Assembly (NCBI GenBank): GCA_015680685.1
Contig: MNCI01005967.1
Span: 65,438 to 129,437, forward strand
Length of the DNA: 64,000 nt
Source of the DNA: Gnetum montanum
Taxonomy: Eukaryota; Streptophyta; Gnetopsida; Gnetales; Gnetaceae
Direction of reading: 5' to 3'
Numbering within the stretch: the stretch's first letter is position 1; every line of letters begins with the position of its first letter. This document shows, piece by piece, positions 35,598 through 47,730 of the stretch. The notes under the pieces were generated by a model. That model did not search any database, had not been told where the DNA came from, and saw only the letters and a program-made list of their open reading frames with translations. The position numbers were made by a program, and so were the translations under genes.

Positions 35598-38500
35598 TCA
35601 ACATGGATGGCCATCTCCCCCACAGTTGAGATGAAAGGAGGAGATCCAAAAAATTGAGCATGCATGTCCATCTATTGAGGTGTTATGGTCACTGGCTCTC
35701 TTAGGCTCATGGAAAGATTTGAATTGTTGCATGTTGACTAGTAGTCCCTTATTTGGGCTTTTAAGTTTGTAAATTAACATGATCCTAGAAGGAAAGGTTT
35801 CATAGATAAGATAAGGTCCTTCCCACAACATTTGGAACTTAGTTCTTTGTTGTACATGTGTGGGATTCTAGTAAAGAACCCTATCTCATAGTTGAAATTT
35901 TTCTTTTCTTATTCTAAGGTCATGGAATTATTTATTGAATGCTTTTTACAACTTGTTAGATGATAGGGCTATTGATTGATTCTCGTCTAGCAGGTTGAGG
36001 TTCATCAATCTTTCGTTTTGTGCTAGACTTAGGTCAAGGTCAAGGTCACAAGCTATTAATAGTATATTAAGTTCTATTTTAATTGGGAGAGTTAGTAACT
36101 TTTCATATGTAAGCTCATAGTAAGAGTAACCAATAGGAAGTTCCCAAGTGGAGTGGTAGATCCAAAGGACATCGTTGAGTTTTGTAATGTAATCCCTTAC
36201 ATATTTAGTAATAGCTGGTATTATTATTTTCATTATTTACCTATTTGTAACCTTAGCTTAATCGTTAGCTTAGATTGGTAAGGTGTTGTTAATTTATGTT
36301 CAACCCCCAAGCATTGCTTAAGCTTTCAAAATTTAGTGCCTATAAAATGAGTACCATTATCAAAAATAAGTGCATGTGGCATCCTAAACCTATTTACAAC
36401 ATATTGTTGTACAAACTAAACAACCATAGAAGAAGTATAATCAATGATAGCTACATTTTTCATTCATTTTGTAAAATAGTCAACAACAACTATGATGTAC
36501 ACTTTCCCATTTGACATGGGTGTGATGGGATCCATGAAATTAATGCCCCAAATATTGAAGGGCTCCAATGGTTGAATCTACTGCTGAGGTCCTTCCATCT
36601 AGGTGGTCATTCCACCATCACATTGGTAGTATTCATAGGAGTGAATGAAGTGGTGAATGTTCCTAACAAGTATTAGCCAATAATACCCTGCCATGAGGAT
36701 CCTAATGATCATGCATTTCCTAGCATAGTGGCCCCCACAAGGACCTTCATGAGCATCTTGGAGCATGCTCAATTAATCAACATCAAGTACATACCAATGA
36801 AATAGGCAATCGATGCATACCTTATAAAGGTGTCCATTGATTTTCATGAAGTGTTTTCCCTAGTGAAGAAATTGTTGTTTCTTCCTATGGTCCAACTCCT
36901 ATGGCATTTCTTAAGTAAGAAGATAGATGAGAATGTGACCATACCAATTGGATTTAGTGGGCATTTGTTCAGTTATAGCCATAAAAAAGTGAAGTTCATT
37001 AGGAAATTGATCTAAAAGTGGGCTCTCATCCTCTCTGTTGTCCCATGATAATCAACATAAGTTGTCAGCAACCACATTCTTAGTTTTCTTTTGACCTACC
37101 ATTGTAAGATCGAATTCCTATAAGATTACTAGCCATCATATGACATAAGGGCTCACCATTGATTTATTCATCAAGAATCAGATTGCATGATGGTCTATGT
37201 GCATGAACACCTTTTACCCAAGTACATAGTGCCTGAATGTTTCTAAGGAAAATACCACTACCATCAATTCTTTTCCTGTTGTGATGTAGTTCAGCTATGC
37301 ACCCAAAATGCTTCTACTCACATAATGGATATAGTAAGGATGTTTTTGATTATCCAACTATGTGAGCATGACCTCTAAGGCATAATTGAAAGCATCCTTC
37401 ATGATGTGGAAAGGTCTAAACTAATCAAGTGCTTGTAGAATTGGAGTTTTCACAAGCTTCTACTTGAGTTGCTGGAATACACATTCGCATTCCTTGGTCT
37501 AGACAAATAGAGCATCCTTCATTGTTAGCTCCACCAATAGTTTAGCAATCTTAGAGAAATTCTCAATGAATCGTTGGTGCTAGCCAATGTGTCCAAGGAA
37601 TGACCTCACATATTTAACTATTTTTGACTATTTGGTAATTTCTTAAATGACCCTTATTTTTTCAAGGTCCACCTCAATCCCTTTTTCTAAGATTCTATGC
37701 CCCAACACAATGCCTTCTTGGAACATCAAGTGACTTTTCTGCTAGTTGAGCCTAAGATTTGTCTCCACATACCTTTTTAGTAGTTGCTCAAGATGGTCTA
37801 GGAATTGCTTAAATGTAGCCCCATAGGTGTAGAAGTCATCCATGAAGACTTCTACCATTCTACCAATCTGTTGTTGGAAAATACTTAAGATAAGGCATTA
37901 GAATGTGGTAGGGGCATTGCACTAGCCAAATGACATCTTGCTGTATTGGAAAGTTCCCTAGGGACTTCTGAATGTAGTTTTGGCCTAATCTTTTGATGTT
38001 ATCTAAATTTGGATATAGCCATTATAACCATCTAAAATGCTATAGTTGCATTGCTTGGAAATGATGTTCAACACCTAGTCCACAAATGGTAATGCAAAAT
38101 GATCTTTGTATGTTGCCATGTTTAACATCTTGAAATCAATGTAGATCCTCCATTTTCCACCTTTGTTTGACACTATCATAAGTGGACTAACCCACTTGCT
38201 ATCCATAATGGAATAGATGAACCTTGCCTTGAGGTGTTGTTTAATCTCTTCTTTCATGGTCTACTTCAATTTAGGATTCAACCACCACTACGAATGCCTC
38301 TTTGGCTTGGTGAAAACATTTGTGTAGATGTGATACTGGCATATCCTTGGATCAATTCTAGTCAACTCATGATATGACTAGGTATAGGTTATTGGCCATT
38401 TGTTGACAACCTTCAATAGCTTCGTTTTCCATGTGGGACCAAGGTTGGCATTAATGATAACTAGCTTATCATTTTTTTAGAAAAATATACTCCATTTTAG

Positions 38501-39250
38501 TGAGCAAAGTTTTCAACTCAAGTGGCTCTTATTTAAAATTTTCCAAGATCTCTAGCTCTCCCCAATTGGTTTCATCAGTTTCTTCAAAGAGTTGGTGTTG
38601 GATTTGCTACATATCATCCATGCCTTCAATATATGCACTTGTAAGGCTCTTAGTTTGTGCCATGTAGAGAGTTGAGCTACTATCAGGATTAGTTGTCAGC
38701 CATTAGATGCCCTTCTATTTTGTGGTTGTTGTGTAAAGGTACCTTTGAATTTCTGTCACATCAGCACATTGTCTACATGCTGTGAATAATGTGCTTTTCG
38801 TAGTCCATAATTTCTATGTACACGATGCATGGAACATGCTTCCTCTTGATCTTTTTGAAACAATTTTCATTAGAAATTTCTAAGGAGAGGTCTTTGATTT
38901 ATAGTTGTACATCTATTATGCTTAACCAAGTCCTTACCATGATGATTGGGAAGTCCCTATTATAGTTGTCTACACAAATTACCAGGAAGTCGGCAAGATA
39001 GGATCACCCACAAATGGTGGTCACAATGTTCTCCACCAATCCCAAGGAAATGATGATGGATTTATCTACCAACTCACGATGAATGTTGCTCTTCTTGAGA
39101 GGAGGTAGGTTCTAGGATTTGTATATTTTATGGAAGATCAAATTTACACCAGAACCTAAGTCTAGAACAACCTTGCAAGGCTCATTCCCAATAATTTGCA
39201 AGTAAATTAGGGAACTCCTAGGATCAGATATTTTCCTAGAAAGATGGCTA
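35598..39250 (-). pseudogene. pol: Degenerate gypsy pol of element 3
   Basis: On the minus strand the protease reads VLDLGSGVNL, close to the expected D-S/T-G. RT begins MKEEIKQHLKARFIYSIMD (38257), has KWRIYIDFKMLN, and keeps an FMDDFYTYG catalytic box at about 37850. RNase H contains DAFNYALEVMLTQ. Integrase shows HEGPCGGHYA, then INFMDPITPMS and IFDNGTHFIG (two of the acidic DDE residues). The pol tail 35831-35598 starts MLWEGPYLIYETF like element 1. Stops, mainly TAG, break the frame. This copy retains more catalytic residues than element 1. Confidence 0.9.
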
Positions 39251-39299
39251 GCCTTGACCCAATTAGTGACCACATGGTCAATACTTTGGGAGCCATTTG

Positions 39300-40195
39300 G
39301 TTTGAAGGGATTTTGAATAATTTGGCAAAGGATGAGGAAGAAGCAGAGTCATCAATCATAGGTGTCTGTGAGGGCTTATAAGGACTGTTGGTTTGGAAGA
39401 AAGGTCTTTTTAGGGTTTAATTTCTAAACCACTAGGCTAGAGAGCCAACTATAAGTTAGCAACCCTTATGATGTTTCTTTGCTATGACTTATGAATTTTT
39501 CCCTACATGAAAGGAGCTAGTGGCAATTAAGTTGACAATAGAGGTACAAGTGTAGTAGGATGAGAAAGGTAAAATGGAAATGGAAATTCCCCTTTTGGAG
39601 ATTGAGATCTATAGTATTCAAGAGGGTAGTAGTGGTGTTGGAAATATGTGTGATTGAAATAGTCATGTAGAGAAATCAGTTGCTAAACATACTATCCATA
39701 TGGATTTGGCTACCAGTAAGGGTACTACTACCTTGGTAGTGGCATCCCCCAAGAATATGGGTGTTTCCACTGCTAGCACTACTCATGAGGTTGGGGTGGA
39801 GCTCCATTTTTCTAGTAGGCTTGTTGTTGGTGGAGCTACCTATAATTTCCTCGAGGATAAGGAAACCTCGTAGGTGCTTGCCTTCTTACTAATCTAGGAT
39901 TCAACACGTACACCCCAAACTCTTGTAAGTGTGCACAATAGGGTAACATCCCTTGGGATCTTCATATTGGTAGATGTAACATCCACCATCATCATCTATA
40001 TTAGATTTTGTGATCTCTTCAATGAAAACAACTTTTCCCTAACCCTATGATGGGCATGTTCAGCTTCTTTCATCCTCCTTCAGTCACAACCACTAGCTTG
40101 CTCTTTAGACTCTTCATTAATTCTAAGAGTAGTTCGGAATTTTTCATCCAAAGAATCCCACATTTTTTTTACCTTGGCTGGTATTTTAGAAATAT
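39300..40195 (-). pseudogene. gag: gag C-terminal fragment of element 3
   Basis: The minus-strand reading KVKKMWDSLDEK (near 40180) matches KKVEKIWDFVDEK in element 2 (about 45980). Downstream YEDPKGCYPIV corresponds to YEHPKGCCPVM in element 2 (about 46150). A proline/serine-rich tail leads towards protease. The N-terminal half of gag is missing, so the truncation falls inside gag at about 40195. Confidence 0.7.
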
Positions 40196-40319
40196 ATTTT
40201 TAGATTGGCAAGGTCTTACATTGCATCACTTCATTAAGTCATATGTTAGAAATAGATTTTTAGATTGGTAAGGACAATTTATTTTGGTGATGAAAGACAA
40301 ATATCACACAATCTTGTTA

Positions 40320-42890
40320 ATGGTAATAATATAAGTGATCATAGAAAAGGTGACTTAATTAAGAGCTAGCTAAGCCTTCTTGTAAGTTTGAATTCACTCT
40401 AAAATTATGCTTATGTAATGTTGCTATCTATACATAGCTAAGCCTGATGTGACAGATCCATTTTTTGACTTATTAGGTCCTAACATATTAGTAAGAAGCA
40501 AAGGAGCTTTTGGTAAAAAATCAATGCGTGCTAAGTGCTACACCCATTTAAATGATATTTGTGTTCTCACTTCATCATACATAAAATTAGCACCTCTAGA
40601 ATATTTAGCTATTTTCTATGATTGTAAATACCATGATTAGGAAAAAGAAGCTTGTTGTAACATCCAAATGAAAAAAAAATCTCCACACAAGGTGCTATTT
40701 TCTAAACTGTAGGTCTTAAAAAATATTAATATGTAATATATCACCTCATTAAGAATTTCAAGACTAGGATAATTTGGAAACAAATTTATTAGAAAATTTT
40801 CTTCAGGGTCTATAGTAGAGCCATCAATTCCCGCATTAACAACATGAGGTTTTACAATGTACTCAAATTTGAAGGTAATAAACTTGACAGGTTTCGAGAC
40901 ATTGAAGGACTCACTGTCAAATATGTTAAATGTGATAGAGAGAGGATGAACTTGATAAATGCCACATGCATCAATGTGTTCTTTGATTTGCATCTTTTTA
41001 GACCTTTTCCTTCTCCTTTGAGTAGCCTTGTCTTCATCAACAATGTCATCATTGATTTTAACTTCATCTATTTTGATAACACCACCTAAAACTAGGTAAT
41101 CTCAAGAGAATAGAACTCATCAATTAACAAAATCTAAAATAATTAGCATAAGAAATTATTTATAAATAAATTTATACACTTTCTTCTTTGTTAGCTTGTT
41201 GATGATAAAAATCTTGAGCATCTTTTATACTCCCTAGAACTTCAAGGTCAATATGCTCCTCAAAGCTTATTTTTGTGCTAAATGTTGAGAATACAAAATA
41301 TAATGAGCGGCTAGAAGCAGCTCATGTTATTTCATTATTTTTGTATGAAGAACATCAAAGTGTTGTTGAACAAGAGATGAAGCCTTATTGAGGGCTTTTA
41401 GATGCGATGGAAGGCTTGAGATGAACTTTTTTACGATTGGCAATGGTATCCATCAAACTCTTTTTCCACTGTTCAAACTCATCTTGCTACTTACAAAGCT
41501 CCTTTCTCTATAGAAAATTAATATAAAGATATAAAGAATGTTCCTTATACTAAGAAAAAACCAAATAAATGAAATTCAGAAAAAGCATACTGCCTCTATC
41601 AAGGAGAATAAACAACTTGAAGTTTATACTTTTAAAGTCATAAATATACAAAGCAGGAAAGCCATCATTATAAATAATAATGGGTAGTATCAAACAAATT
41701 CCTCACAAGTTTGCCTTTTTTTATAACTTGTAACACTTTGCATTATTTAATTATTACCTTGGCCTAATATTTATATTTATTTAAATATGATTCACAAAAT
41801 TATTAGACTTTGTTATAACAAGAAGCCAAAATCTAGCTTTTCACTCATAAAACAAACCGTATGTCCATTGCTTGAGAATTCAAAATTGAAAACTATACAC
41901 AAGTTAATTCAAATTTAGCAGGTTTGGATACTAAAAACTCTTTTGTTCTAGGGTCTCTCTGAAACCAACTACAGGTAATAGCTACTAACTAATAATATGT
42001 AAACAATTTTAAAGGCATTTCTTTGTAGAGCACAAAAGTCAACATGGTATTGTATGATATGCAATACCCAAATATCCCCAGCAATTACAATATAAGGATA
42101 CTTCAATCAATGTATAATTTTATTTTAAATCCACGAACCCAACAGAATAAGAACAATGTTGACAAGCTACCATTCAGAAAATCTCATCCTATGTGGAAAG
42201 CTTCTATTACTAAATTCAGTTCAATAGATACTAAGGATTATTCTTGCTTCCTAAAACATGTTTGATTTGTTGTTACTGGTGTTTAATAATTTAACAAGTA
42301 AAATGGAACACTTTTTGGAACTTCATGTTCTTGAGGAACTCTGGTTACATGCATTTTAAGTTAAAGTGCTACTTCATTACCACTATATCAGTTTCAATTT
42401 GCTGGCCATGAATACTATAAGACTACTTTGATCTTTTGATGGGTGTTTTGTACATTTTACTATCCTTTCTTGTTTTAGCATTATGGTGGTTCTGATTTCT
42501 CTTATGTTTTTCTCTCAACACTATTTTGGTTTGCAGGGGACTACATATTTTGGTTTGTAGTGACTACCCTATAAATAGAGTCTAATTGACTTGGATTTTC
42601 CCTATAAGAAAGAAAAGAAGAAGGATTCCAATAAAAGTTAACATGAAAAGCTTGTGAAAATAAGAAAAAGCATATACTTGATAAAGTTAATAGTTTAGCC
42701 TATGCAAAATTCTTTTGTACAGGTCTTCCTCAAGTGACAAATTTTCCTTAAGCTTGTCCAACGCATTTCTTAAAAACCTCTTCCTTTGGAACAAGCTCAA
42801 TATTTGGATACTTCAGCTTAAAATCTTTGCAAGCTTTTATGGGTTTCATTTATTCTTTTCATAAGAGGGATAAGGCCAACACACATGACC
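40320..42890 (-). pseudogene. THO5: THO complex subunit 5 (THOC5/THO5) pseudogene with introns
   Basis: THO5 belongs to the nuclear THO/TREX complex for mRNA processing and export. Four exon-like blocks lie in gene order on the minus strand. Block a (about 42885-42678) reads IKACKDFKLKYPNIELVPKE and ends LYQ at a GT donor. Block b (41507-41180) starts RKELCK after an AG and contains DLEVLGSIKDAQ. Block c (41085-40745) holds RRRKRSKKMQIKEHIDACG, YQVHPL and FITFKFEYIVK. Block d (about 40600-40320) holds HLARIDFLP and TSGLAMYR. The a/b junction gives Q|RKEL in phase 0, as expected for an ancestral gene. Stops (TAG, TAA, TGA) and frameshifts inactivate it. Presence of introns excludes a processed copy. 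The N-terminal and C-terminal exons are absent. The family was recognised from memory of plant THO5, not by search. Confidence 0.78.
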
Positions 42891-43313
42891 AACACCACTA
42901 AGGTGGCTCTTAAGATTCACTCCTTAGTGGGTTTAAGAGATATGTTTCTCTCCATAGTTCCATACTTATTCAAAGAGATATATTCCTCTCCCATACTATA
43001 GCTAAGTCATTCAAATGATAACTATATGCCCATCGATGAATGTTTTATTTTATAGATTTCAAGGCTCATCATAATTTTTTTGAACCATGGTGATGGACAT
43101 GTGGGACATCAACTTGAAGAATATCTAATGTTGTATTTAGAACTATAGTTTTCAATTCATATTTAGGATATCTATTTGGGCAACATTACCAATTTATAAT
43201 TGGAGAATTATTTTAAAAATCTAGTATCTATTCATTGGTTTAAATTTTTGTGGTGTCATAACCAAAAAAATGATACTTTACAAGAATCATAGGAAAATAT
43301 AATGATGTATTGA

Positions 43314-43318
43314 GTTAC
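43314..43318. repeat. Target-site duplication, left copy (GTTAC)
   Basis: GTTAC at 43314-43318 flanks the left LTR and is repeated exactly at 52903-52907. Five bases is the normal duplication length for Ty3/gypsy integrases, and the match fixes both outer boundaries of element 2. Confidence 0.9.
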
Positions 43319-44197
43319 TAATAAATCAAAATTTGGCAGAGTATGATATTGGTTGTACAATATCATAGCTCCAATATCCTAGCTCTAGTTGCATTATCAT
43401 ATATGTGATATCGTAGGATGCATGCTAGCCTATAAATACAACACTTATGTGCATGCATTTCCAATAAGTTTTCATTCAATAGTAGCATAACTCATGCAAT
43501 TTTTTTTTGTGAGTTAGTATTTAGCACTTAATGTGTGAATGGCTATAGTGTAGTGTGATATAGTGTATAGAGTCTTTATACAAGCATCTTATACTTGGGC
43601 ACAAGTGTGACCGACAATAAAGATTGAGCTATTTCATACTATTGTAGCATTCTGCTAGTTTACTATTTTACTTACAATAATGTATATTATTTTCTTAGTT
43701 AATGTTTACTTTTCCATATACTTTACCATTATTGTTGTTAAGTGGGATGAGTATGATGGATATCAAGCACTTAAGTGTCATTACCTGACAACCTAGTAGT
43801 GCTGTTAGTTGGTTTTCCTAGTAGCAAAGTACTTGGTAATCCTAATAGTAGTTACACAAAACCTAGGATGTGTATGGAAGGTTAGGATTGAATACTCATC
43901 ACCTTAGGATAGAATAGATTTTTTTACTATTTAATTAGACTTAGACTTTGAAACTATTTCCACTTCACTATGTTCACTATGATCTAGATGGCCAAACAAC
44001 ACCAATAGATCTTATACCTGATTGTGAGCTAAACCATACCTGTAGACTTTACTAGATCCATGTGGGAAGACAATAGTCTTAAACTTAAACCAATTACTAT
44101 CATAATCACATTACCTCATCCATGGATTATGATCTGGTCACACATGAAACACTTGTGACTTGTATAGTTGAATGTTGGATTGCTCCATTGCTCATCA
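43319..44197 (+). repeat. 5' LTR of element 2 (879 bp)
   Basis: Starts TAATAAATC, where the 3' LTR has GGATAAAT (consensus probably TGATAAAT), and ends GCTCATCA directly before the primer site. TATAAATA at 43431-43438 is the likely promoter TATA box. The block TTGGTAATCCTAATAGTAG plus AGGATGTGTATGGAAGG is shared with the other LTRs of the window. Confidence 0.9.
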
Positions 44198-44198
44198 T

Positions 44199-44216
44199 TG
44201 GTGCCATTGTTGGGGA
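44199..44216 (+). other. Primer binding site of element 2, tRNA-Asp type
   Basis: TGGTGCCATTGTTGGGGA begins two bases after the LTR end. It differs from the tRNA-Asp complement TGGCGCCGTTGCCGGGGA (known from Athila elements) at four positions, all C-to-T or G-to-A. The assignment to tRNA-Asp therefore assumes decay by deamination. Confidence 0.75.
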
Positions 44217-44342
44217 CAAGTTAATGTATGTTGAGTAATTAGTTTCACAAAGTTCATTGTACGAAGAAATCAAAGTTAAAATCCATAATTTTCCAATAAC
44301 TCTAAAAATAAGAATACTTAAACAAACATATTAAACCACAAC

Positions 44343-46600
44343 ATGGCTTCAAGCAAGGATACATCATCACTTGCCAAAGGGACAAGAAAGGGCAATGACA
44401 AAATTGACAATGAAGAAGAATGGGGGATGCTCACACTAAAAAAGAATCACTTATGATCACACTAAACCTTATCATCTAGATTTTATTTTCATCTTCCATT
44501 AGGATAAAAAATGAGGTGGATAGATATGCAATGCAACATAGTCCTACCTACAAAACATGCAGCACCTAGCATTCTCCAAACTACCTTAAGGGGAATGCAT
44601 TTAGACCAATGTCAAGAAGGGTACTATGTGTCTCATCACATGAGAAGACCCTATTAAACCACAAAGGAGTAGATGAGGAAAGATGTTGTTATGGAAATCA
44701 ACCATGTAGACAACAAAGGGAATCAGATCAACACTTCTATTATCTTGAAGCAACTTGATGCTCATGCATTCATTATAGAACAACTCCACTAGAATCATGA
44801 AGAGCCTTCAAAAACACCTATCATTAGACTTGAGGAACTTGTCAAAGTTCAACTTCATTCCACCATAGTAGAGACACCCAAGAGGAGGGCTATTAACTCA
44901 AAGCATAAGTGAAACTTGAGGCCAAGAGTTTCTACCAGCTCCTACAAAGAAGAATACTAGAGTCATGAAAGGAGGACAAGCCAAAACCATTTTCCTACTA
45001 CCTTTTCCTCATCCTCATGATTGATATAATAAGGCTAAGGTATTAATACCATGATAGGAAGGAGAGAAGGGGTCATGATCACCATGACTATCATTCAAGA
45101 TATTTAGATGACAAAGATGAAGGTTATGAGCAAAGAATATGAAGGGATTGAAGAGAGGATCCCGAAAGGGATGAGCATAAAAGTGGGTACTACTACAATA
45201 GAGCACACAAACTTGATCATGATGATGAACCCTTGATGGCAACCTAAAGTATGATTAAAATCCAAGAATCTTTTTACATTCCAACCAAGAACATGAGGGA
45301 TAGTCGTATCAAATGGCTTAATATGAATAACATGCCAAGATTTGAGGGTGGTTATAATGTTGACTCACAACACCACTTCCAAGCTTTCCATAATGCTTGC
45401 ACCATATAGAATATTGAAAGTGACTAGTAGAAGTTGAAGTTGTTCCCAAGAACACTTGTGAAAGAGGCAAAGAGCTAGTACCAATTGCTCAAACATGAAC
45501 ACATTAAAGGATGGAGTACCATTCTAGAGATCTTCAATGACAAGTATCAACCCTACTCATAGGTGTCTAACTTAAGGGAAAAAAATACAAGGATGGATGC
45601 AAGGGACTCATGAAACCATTGATGTATCAATGGGAAGATACTATTTAGTACTACACAGATGCTTGGGCCATGGCTTCCCACAATGGGAACAACTATGACA
45701 CATTGTAGATGGGTTACAAAACAAGACTAGAGAGATCCTTGGGATTTATGCCCAAGGTAGATTATCTGAGATGATTACCCATTTAATCCAAAGACTAATT
45801 GACCAAGTAGTAAAGGAAGAAGGTGAGCTAAGAAAGAGAGAATCAATAGAAGAGTATAAAAAATATTCATCCAGTAGGAAGAGAGATGCATGAGTGTGTG
45901 ATACCCAAGAAGAGGACACTTTGAAATAGGAAATTCAAAAGAAGACTACCAATTTAAAAATCTATAATTGATATTACAAAAAAGGTAGAAAAAATATGGG
46001 ACTTTGTTGATGAAAAAAATGCAACAACATTGAAAACTATGAAGGAGAGAATACTGAAAGCCTTAGACAAAAGGACAAAGTGGCTTCTATGGAAGAGTGT
46101 TTAGACACAAGCTCTAATGATGAGAAAGAATGTGTTATGTGTTAGTATGAACATCCCAAGGGATGTTGTCCAGTCATGACACATTTATAGGAAATAGGGG
46201 CATATGCACCTAATCCCAACTTTGTTAAGAAAAAAATGGCCAGAAGATTATCTTATCCTCAAGATAACTATAGGTAGAACTTCCAACCAACGTACTATCC
46301 TAGTGAAGCCTAGCCACAACCACATGAGCAGTACCATCAATAGTGGCAACAATCCTAATCATGGGACATGCCACCAGTAGCCAACAATATCCATACAGAC
46401 AACCAGATCCATATGGATATTTCCTACAACATCCAATCTTTCTAGGTAATGTTGCTATCCAAATGCCACAATGCTACCCAACTGAGTACCACAGACCAAT
46501 GCCACCAAGAACATATCCAAACTCATACATGCATCCACAAGTAGCTGATTCATCAGCTCTAACTCATTCCTTACCATCAATGCCACCACCCATAATGTAA
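44343..46600 (+). pseudogene. gag: gag of element 2
   Basis: The first ATG after the primer site opens MASSKDTSSLAKGTRKG. The conserved gag core starts PRFEGGYNVDSQHHF (about 45337) and continues with KLFPRTLVKEAKS and GWSTILEIFNDKYQPYS, the typical retrotransposon gag motif set. YEHPKGCCPV (about 46150) sits where a zinc knuckle region is expected, and a Pro/Gln/Tyr-rich tail (46240-46600) follows. Stops break the frame several times. The last open piece is 46343-46600. Confidence 0.75.
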
Positions 46601-46939
46601 GGGGAATTGCCATCACAACCGCAACAAAGAAGAGTTGCAAGGGTAGTGAACATATAGATAAAGGATCTTACCAAAAACACTAAGGGACAAATGAAGAAAC
46701 ATCGTTTCTTTAGGACATGTGTAGAATAAGCTGGTAGAATTAGGACCTCATCAAGACAAGCTTCTCCTCTAATAGCTTCACTTACCAACAACAAGCTTTT
46801 GTCTACATCAAATACAAACATGAAGACTATCATGATAATGGAAATACTCACAGATTGAATAAAGGTATGATCACTCCCTAAGAAAAGAATTGATTCATGA
46901 GCTCCTTTGATTTATTTATGAGTAGCTAGAAAATTTTCA

Positions 46940-47730
46940 TGCAAGGCTCTACTAGAGTAAATTTGATCTCTCAAGAAACATACAAGGCATGGAGCATACC
47001 ATTCTTAAAGAAGTGCAACATCTAGTTCGATCTTGTGGATCAAGTTGTCACCATTCCTTTAGAATAGGTAGACAATGTAGTGACCATTCTCAATGGGTGG
47101 TCCTATCCAATAGATGTTTTTGTGATTGAGGTAAAAAAATGAAAACAAGGAATTTCCAATTATCATGGGAAGAGCATGGCTTAGCATAATTGATGCTAAG
47201 TTGAGTATGAGAGATCTTTCTATTGATGTCTCCAAGAAAGAAAAGCATGAATCCATACACATGTAGTAGATTCCATGCACTATTGTTGAAAGTAAGGAAT
47301 GCAATTGTGGATTGACACTTCAGAATGTTAACACATCCATTACAAAAATCCATAACAAGTGTGAAAAATAAGTGTGTGCACAAGAGAGAGTAGGAGCCAA
47401 AAAACAAAGAGACACCCTATGGACAACAACTAAGAATGTTAATTTGTCCAAAAGATGCATGGAACAAGATGATACACTTATTAGTTCCCATTCTAAAAAG
47501 ATGACTCCAATTGAGAGCCCAAAAATGAAACTATTAAACCACAATCATACACCACTAGGATAAGAAAACAAAAACTTAGATGATCATAATTCCTTAGGAT
47601 GATAACCAAAAGGTTAAATCATTAAGAATGGTAACTGAACCACCTAGAGTGTATGATCTAGAAGATCTAAGGAGCATTTTTCAAACACTTGCCCATGAGT
47701 TCACTCATGGGGGAGACACCTTATCTTGAT
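46940..47730 (+). pseudogene. Protease remnant joined to pol tail (RT-RH-IN deleted) in element 2
   Basis: RVNLISQETYKAWSIPFLKK (about 46958) and NGWSYPIDVFVIEV (about 47090) match the protease region of element 1 (VNLISHEMY; CGWSYLTNFLVIKV). Soon afterwards HEFTHGGDTLS (about 47693) corresponds to the last residues of pol in elements 1 and 3 (QLSHEEDYHPY, HLNCGGDGHPC). Everything between is missing compared with about 3 kb in element 1. The catalytic Asp triad is not preserved. Confidence 0.65.

Larger units (their letters stand above)
32604..40195 (-). mobile_element. Ty3/gypsy LTR retrotransposon (element 3), 5'-truncated
   Basis: Read on the minus strand: gag C-terminal part (40195-39300), protease (about 39190-38950), RT (38257-37700), RNase H (37480-37080), integrase (36750-36290), pol tail (35831-35598), spacer, extra coiled-coil ORF (34250-33700), polypurine tract and 3' LTR (33326-32604). 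It belongs to the same lineage as element 1, since the pol tail and the extra ORF match. The 5' LTR, primer site and first half of gag are absent: the gag-like reading stops near 40195 and THO5-like sequence begins at about 40320. Confidence 0.87.
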
